A DNA stretch of 64,000 nt from Chionis minor (taxonomy: Eukaryota > Chordata > Aves > Charadriiformes > Chionididae), in the NCBI GenBank assembly GCA_013398295.1, contig VZSF01001290.1, forward strand, positions 3,483 to 67,482. Direction: 5' to 3'. Shown here piece after piece: positions 59,001-64,000 of the stretch. Every line of letters starts with the position of its first letter. The stretch's first letter is position 1. The notes below the pieces were generated by a model that worked only from the letters and a program-made list of their open reading frames with translations, made no database searches and was not told where the DNA came from. The translations under genes and the position numbers were made by a program.

Positions 59001-60354
59001 TACAGTTCAGTTAGAAAAGAGCATTAAAAAAAAAAATCCACCTTTGTTTCATTTGCTACGTTTAAAAGAAATAGTGTGGTTTGCTAAGACATGCAAACCT
59101 CTTCACTCCGAAATGGCAAAGAAAGCAAATGAACAGCATTTTTTTTTTCCAGATAAGTCGACTCCTTGATTACAAAACCCCTTAAAATACAGAGAAAGCG
59201 CTAGCAGGGAAAACCTTTACTGCTACCATGAAAGACTGATGAAAAAAAAAATAATCAAAACCCACAGCATTTTGAAGGCCTGTAAACCCCATTGTTCCTG
59301 TGTCAACAGTGCAAGATTTATATCCCTGGAGGTGTGACACGGAAGCTGCTCCATCCGTACCACGGAGCTGATGTTGACATTCTCTAGCTACAACTTCCAC
59401 CTGCGGAAATGAAGATGGAGCTGGCAGGTTATTTGGCCCCACTCTTATACGAAACGGTTGTACTTTCTTATAACAAACACTGTACGTAGTTTTTTTCAGA
59501 TGCAGCTGGTAATCCATTTTCTTTGCTGGTGAACACCACAGAACAGCCCCAGCTTCCAGAATCAGGCGTGTCAGATACAAACTCTGTTCTCAGTAAGAGA
59601 AGTATATGCAGGTTTCACAGCAGCAGAGGAAAAGTTTAAAATATTAATCACAGTGAACCTTTAATGCCCCAAAAATCAGAAGACAAACACACTTCATTTT
59701 CTTTCTGGATTTTCACATCAGTCTGAAGATTTCAAGGCCTGTGATTTCCAGTGTTTGCAATGAACGACATTAATGTAGCAAAGCTCACCATGTCTCAGAC
59801 CACAGTCCATTTATATCTGAGTATATTTTTAAGTATACTCTTAATCTTAACCCCCTCAGGGGAAAAACAAAAAAAGACATGAGAAAACCAAAGACTACCT
59901 TTTCCTGATCCCTCGTTATCTGTTTCCTCCACTGCTTTGACAATTCCTCTCACTAGCCAGACTCCAGACTCCCATCTCCACCTCCCCAGCTGCCTGCCCA
60001 TCCTCTATTCCCTTCATTTCTCCCTCCCTCAACTACTTGCTTTTCCATCCGTCCTTGGCTGCCTTCCACACATAGCCCAAAGCTTCAGAAAACTGACTCA
60101 TGTCTGAGAACAAACTTCAGCTCAATGAGTCGAAGATTATTTCCTCGTCCTTGCACTTCTTCAACCCAATCCGATTTTATCAAGCACTGGAAGTTTTTGC
60201 AGAGAAGCGCACTGAGTCCTGGGGGAGGGGCTCGCCAGGGGGGTCAGGGCAGGGGCTGGTTGTCCAAGAGGTTTCTCAGACGTGGGTCTCTCATTTAATC
60301 CTAAGAAAGCAGCAATGGCCTCGCGTCCTCCCCCGTGGGACAGGTGGAGCTGCG

Positions 60355-60474
60355 CTAGCGGACGAAGGATGCCACCTGAGCTGCCACCCCAAAGGGAGCG
60401 GAATAAGCCGTCGCTAATCCTTGCAGGCCGATCACCAAGTAGCGGCATCCCTTTTGCAGAGCTTTGCCGACGTT
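60355..60474 (-). CDS. C1ORF115: C1orf115 exon 2 (terminal coding exon)
   Basis: The acceptor CAG is at 60477-60475, preceded by a pyrimidine tract. It has 39 codons and a TAG stop at 60357-60355, in phase 0 with exon 1. It has the same length as the human C-terminal segment and ends SFVR as in human. Confidence 0.95.
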   Translation of the reverse strand, partial: NVGKALQKGCRYLVIGLQGLATAYSAPFGVAAQVASFVR

Positions 60475-63400
60475 CTGCAAAGAGAGAGAGGGGAGAAGGG
60501 GATAAAACAAAGGAGAGGAGATAGAAAATACCTTCACATAAAATCGTTCCCACAGCCAATGCCACCAACCCAGAAAATGGACTTCTCCCACAGTTAATGA
60601 AGGCTTGAGCACAGACAAGATTTTACCATCTATTTTTATATCGAAATACACACCCACAGAGTAGAGTTAAACCGAACGGATGCAGCCTCCACAGGAAGCC
60701 AGGCTTTTACAGGGGCTTCTATTCAAGAATAAAATCAGTTTAAATTCACACCTAGTTTGTAGAGGTGTTTCCCCCCCACGCATATGTTCTAAGTATGTCC
60801 ATAACTCTTAACAGCACATAAACTGGAGCTGAACAAGAAGGCAATCAATCACTCAGAATACTTTTATGGAAATCTCATTGCTTTTTTGTCAAAACAAAAA
60901 TTTTTTTAGGTCAAAATAAGACTGTTTTGAACCACTTTCACATCTGTACACATTTAAGAACTCATCCCTGTGCTGCATTAGGCATAAATTCCTACAGATA
61001 ATTTCAACTAAAAACCTTAATCTAAGTTTAATTTTAGTCTTGCTGGTTTTTGCTCGTATGGCTGGTCATGACTGGGGAGTTAATATAATGCGGTCAGTTT
61101 GGGAGGAGCATCAGAATTAACTGTTAGTAACACTTTATGGTTGCTTGGGGCTAGATGAAAATTATCCCGTGTAATATGAAAAATACTGAAAGAGAGGATA
61201 TATTTTAAAATATAATTAAATTGGTGTAATCCAGTCAATACCTATTATATTCCTAGGATTTCTTAAAGCTGGATTACAGTGGTACCGGCACACGAAAACT
61301 GTCTGTCACTATGCCGCTGCATAGCTGAACTTTGTGTATTTACTCCTGTGGGAGCTTACTTGAAGGCAGTTAGGCTGGCGAAATAAAAAGGCAGGAGGAG
61401 ACGACGCAGTGCCTTCCCTTCCCACATCTGCCCTGTCCTACTGTGTCACACCGGCGACTCCCGTCCTCCTCCCCGCACCTCACCAACGCTTTCACGAGTC
61501 GCTCTTCACCGGCCGACCCTAAACGGGCAAACCTTTCCCGCGGGGACATTGCCTGACCGGCGCAAAAGGGAACGCGCAGTGTTGGAGAACTACCCTGCGC
61601 TCGGAAGGCTGGGACAAGCGCCCGAAGGCCACCGGCGGGTACAGCAAGAGCGTGCCAGCAAAGCCATGAGCTGCTGGCACATAACCGTGCTCGCCAAATG
61701 GCCCTGTGTTAAGTCCCGCCTGGAAGCTGGAAGCTCTTCGCACTCGAGACTGCTTTATACCGCACGTGTTTACCGCCACTTGGAAATCACCGTGCCGGAA
61801 GCTCAAATCCGTCACGGAAGAATGAAATATCCTATTCACCTCTTCATAGAATCATAGAATGGTTAGAGTTGGAATGGACCTTAAAGATCATCAAGTTCCA
61901 ACCCCCCTGCCATGGGCAGGGACACCTCTGACTACAGCAGGTTGCTCAAAGCCCCATCCAGCCTGGCCTTAAACACTTCCAGGGATGGGGCCTCCACAAC
62001 TTCCCTGGGTAACCTGTTCCAGTGCCTCACCACCCTCACAGTAAAGAACTTCTTCCTAATATCTAATCTAAATCTCCCCTCTTCCAATTTAAAACCATTA
62101 CCCCTTGTCCTATCACTAGACTTCCTGACAAAGAGTCCCTCTCCAGCTCTCCTGTAGGCTCCCTTCAGATACTGAAAGGCTGCTATCAGGTCTCCCCGGA
62201 GCCTTCTCTTCTCCAGGCTGAACAGCCCCAGCTCTCTCAGCCTGTCCTCATAGGAGAGGTGCTCCATCCCTCTAATCATCTTAGTGGCCCTTCGCTGGAC
62301 CTGTTCCAACAGTTCCATGTCCTTTCTATGTTGAGGACTCCAGAGCTGGACACAGTACTCCAGGTGGGGTCTCACAAGCGCAGAGTAGAGGGGGAGAATC
62401 ACCTCCCGTGCCCTGCTGGCCACGCTTCTTTTGATGCAACCCAGGATACGGTTGGCTTTCTGGGCTGCCAGCGCGCACTGCCGGCTCACGTTGAGCTTCT
62501 CATCCATGAGCACTCCCAAGTCCTTCTCCTCAGGGCTGCTCTCCAGCCATTCTCTGCCCAGCCTGTATTTAGGCCTGGGATTGCCACGTCCCAGGTGTAG
62601 GACTCTGCACTTGGCTTGGTTGAACTTCATGCCATTTGCATTAGCCCACCTCTCAAGCCTGTCCAGGTCCCTCTGGATGGCATCCCTTCCCTGCAGTGTG
62701 TCAACCGCGCCACCGAGCTTGGTGTCATTGGCAAACTTGCTGAGGGTTCATGAAACTGTGGTATTTGTGAGGCGGCTCACGGCTACGCTGCCATCTGCAA
62801 ACTCTGTGAATTTCAAAAGTCGGTCACTTCGCCAAGCTAACTGGCCTTTTCCGCATGTCAGACATAGCAAACATATCTTTACCAAAACCGTTGTTTTTTA
62901 AAGAATGCAGTAGAGACTCAGGCCTTGGGCTGACATCTGTAATCTCTCCAGCAGGAAAAGATTTCCAGGCACCAGGCAGGTTTTTCCTGCTGACACAAAA
63001 CCCCTTTTTTTTTTTTTTTCTTTTTGTTTGCTACAAGACATACCTGACCTGTATCTAAGTGACACGAACAAGAGAAAAACAATCGAATTCTTCTTCCAAA
63101 CAGCACTTTTGTGACCAAAGGCGCCACCCGCCCACCAGGGGGAAAAGAAAGAAACCACCAGATTGCCGGGCTTGGGACTTTCCTTCCACACAGGAAAGCA
63201 AAACAACAATTTTGAGCCAAAATAGCAGTTACGCAAAAGAATACGTCGCATTTTTGCTCTTTAACTGGTACCGGTGATTTTCAGGGGACACCTAGAAGGT
63301 AAACTGGCAAATGGGCGCACTGGGGGGGGGGGGTTATTACCCTTTCTTTCGGTAATTAAAAAAAAAAAAAGGGCCGATTAACTGGAAGTTTTAAGGAACG

Positions 63401-64000
63401 GTGTCAAAACAATGACGCCGAGGGAAATGCAGAACAAAGACAGGCAAAGTACCCGTCACATGGATCAGCTTAGTGTCATTTTCAGTCCCAAACGGCCGAT
63501 TTGCTGCTCTTTGATCCGGGCGAGGGTCGGAGCCGCCCCCTCCCCAGCAGGACCGGCCGCTGCCCGGCCGGGCCAAGAACAAGCCAGCGGGCTGACACCC
63601 CCTCCCCCGCCGCCCCCGGGCCTCGGAGCCCGAAGCGCCTGGAGCACCGGGAGGACGCGCTCCCGAGAGCCCCTCGGAACAGCCGGCGCCGAGCCCCGGC
63701 CCCGCGTCCCGCTGGCGGCCCGTCGGTCGGGAGCGCTGTGCCCGCCTCACCTTGCCGTACTTCTTCAGCCGCTTCCCGTAGGGGCGCTTCCCGCCGGCCC
63801 GCGGCGGCCGCAGCGGCTCGTAGGAGTCGGGCAGGAGGGCGAAGCGCACCTTCCTGCAGGCAGCGCCCTCCTCCTCCTCCTTCAGCCCCACCGGCCGCGG
63901 GGCGCCCGCGCTGCCCCCGGCCGCCGCCTCCTCCTCCTCCTCCTCCTCACCGGGCAGGATGCAGACCTGGTCGTCGCCGGGCCCGCGGCGGCAGTACCTG
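60355..64000 (-). CDS. C1ORF115: C1orf115 (RDD1) ortholog, two-exon gene, 5' end beyond window
   Basis: This is a small membrane-associated vertebrate protein of about 142 residues in human, named 'required for drug-induced death 1' and linked to ABCB1 drug-transporter function. Exon 1 (63751-64000) reads, after an acidic low-complexity part, [20 protein letters not shown] and then KRLKKYGK, and splices with a GT donor at 63750-63749. Exon 2 reads [20 protein letters not shown] and then [19 protein letters not shown], then stop. Human has RRVHFALLPERYEPL, KYGKNVGK and GCRYVVIGLQGF in the same order. The C-terminal [20 protein letters not shown] stretch is the hydrophobic segment. 122 residues are visible, so roughly the first 20 are missing. 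The intron of about 3.3 kb contains a CR1. Confidence 0.95.
61846..62748 (-). mobile_element. CR1 LINE, 5'-truncated, reverse-transcriptase C-terminal part still open
   Basis: The plus strand starts with CATAGAATCATAGAATGGTT, the reverse of the CR1 3' end. The minus strand is open for roughly 270 codons, from [20 protein letters not shown] through [38 protein letters not shown] and [18 protein letters not shown] to a stop at about 61932. The catalytic FADD-type motif reads FAND here, so the copy could not be active even if full length. It lies in the C1orf115 intron in the same orientation as the gene. Confidence 0.96.
63004..63020. repeat. Poly-T run in C1orf115 intron
   Basis: A homopolymer T run followed by CTTTTTG. 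No retroelement body was recognised next to it. Confidence 0.8.
63323..63371. repeat. Poly-G run and nearby poly-A run
   Basis: A G homopolymer of about 12 bases lies at 63324-63335 and an A run of about 13 at 63358-63371. Both are prone to sequencing error. Confidence 0.8.
63480..64000. promoter_or_regulatory. C1ORF115: CpG island spanning C1orf115 exon 1
   Basis: Dense G+C and CpG sequence covers exon 1 and the start of the intron and continues to the window edge. The promoter itself should lie just outside. Confidence 0.65.
63751..64000 (-). CDS. C1ORF115: C1orf115 exon 1 (partial, runs off right edge)
   Basis: It ends at KKYGK with the donor GTGAGG. It contains a Glu run encoded by GAG repeats (about 63934-63954), a second EEEE (about 63870-63882), then [11 protein letters not shown]. 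No in-frame ATG is present within the window, so the start is to the right. Confidence 0.93.

Noticed and set aside
59810..59840. Small inverted repeat GAGTATA...TATACTC
   Set aside because: It is a seven-base stem in AT-rich 3' UTR sequence and is likely chance.
63391..63891. A 166-codon open frame covering C1orf115 exon 1
   Set aside because: Its right part is real exon 1, but past 63750 it reads into the intron beyond a clear GTGAGG donor.
1..64000. tRNA genes, CRISPR arrays, operons or prophage-like modules
   Set aside because: None seen. The sequence is a vertebrate genome with introns and LINEs.

Overview
This is a vertebrate nuclear window, almost certainly from a bird. The evidence is several copies of chicken-repeat-1 (CR1) LINEs, whose 3' ends carry the avian-type octamer tail (ATTCTATG units), together with intron-split genes, GC-rich promoter islands and old relics resembling MIR, L3 and CR1. 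No prokaryotic features are present. Two protein-coding genes are recognisable, both on the minus strand, plus one intronless relic on the plus strand. MTARC (mitochondrial amidoxime reducing component) spans 42644 to about 50518 in seven exons. C1orf115 (RDD1) has its terminal exon at 60355-60474 and most of its first exon at 63751-64000, and it runs off the right edge. A profilin-3-like single-exon sequence lies head-to-head with MTARC at 51071-51481 and carries two compensating frameshifts.

The order C1orf115 - MTARC matches the human 1q41 arrangement, where HLX is the next gene and all are on the same strand. By that synteny the roughly 42 kb of gene-free sequence at 1-42643 would be the MTARC-HLX interval, with HLX just beyond the left edge. 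No HLX coding sequence is visible, so this is inference. The CpG-rich block at about 1080-1985 and several AT-rich, complex, repeat-free blocks (4500-5750, 8380-9060, 9990-10250, 22740-24500) look like candidate distal regulatory sequence.

Layout: 1-2437 is the left-edge region with a CpG island. 2439-2765 is a pure TTTTTC hexamer array ending at an assembly N. 2767-14789 is noncoding, with a U2 snRNA 5' fragment. 14790-15419 is a plus-strand CR1. 15420-33303 is noncoding, with old CR1/L3-like relics and a 75-bp repeat pair. 33304-33895 is a minus-strand CR1 containing an apparently exact 207-bp duplication around a single N. 33896-42643 is noncoding. 42644-50518 is MTARC. 49990-50960 is its CpG island. 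51071-51481 is the PFN3-like relic. 51482-58974 is intergenic with CR1 relics. 58975-64000 is C1orf115, with a long CR1 (RT fragment) in its intron.

The genes do not form an operon or a pathway. MTARC is a molybdenum enzyme of the mitochondrial outer membrane, and C1orf115/RDD1 is a small membrane-associated protein. Several single Ns and one 45-N run mark assembly joins. At least one join produces a likely false duplication, and another interrupts MTARC exon 1. I did not find a convincing undescribed biological system. The best leads are the PFN3-like locus at the MTARC promoter, the candidate regulatory blocks, and the unexplained repeat pair.
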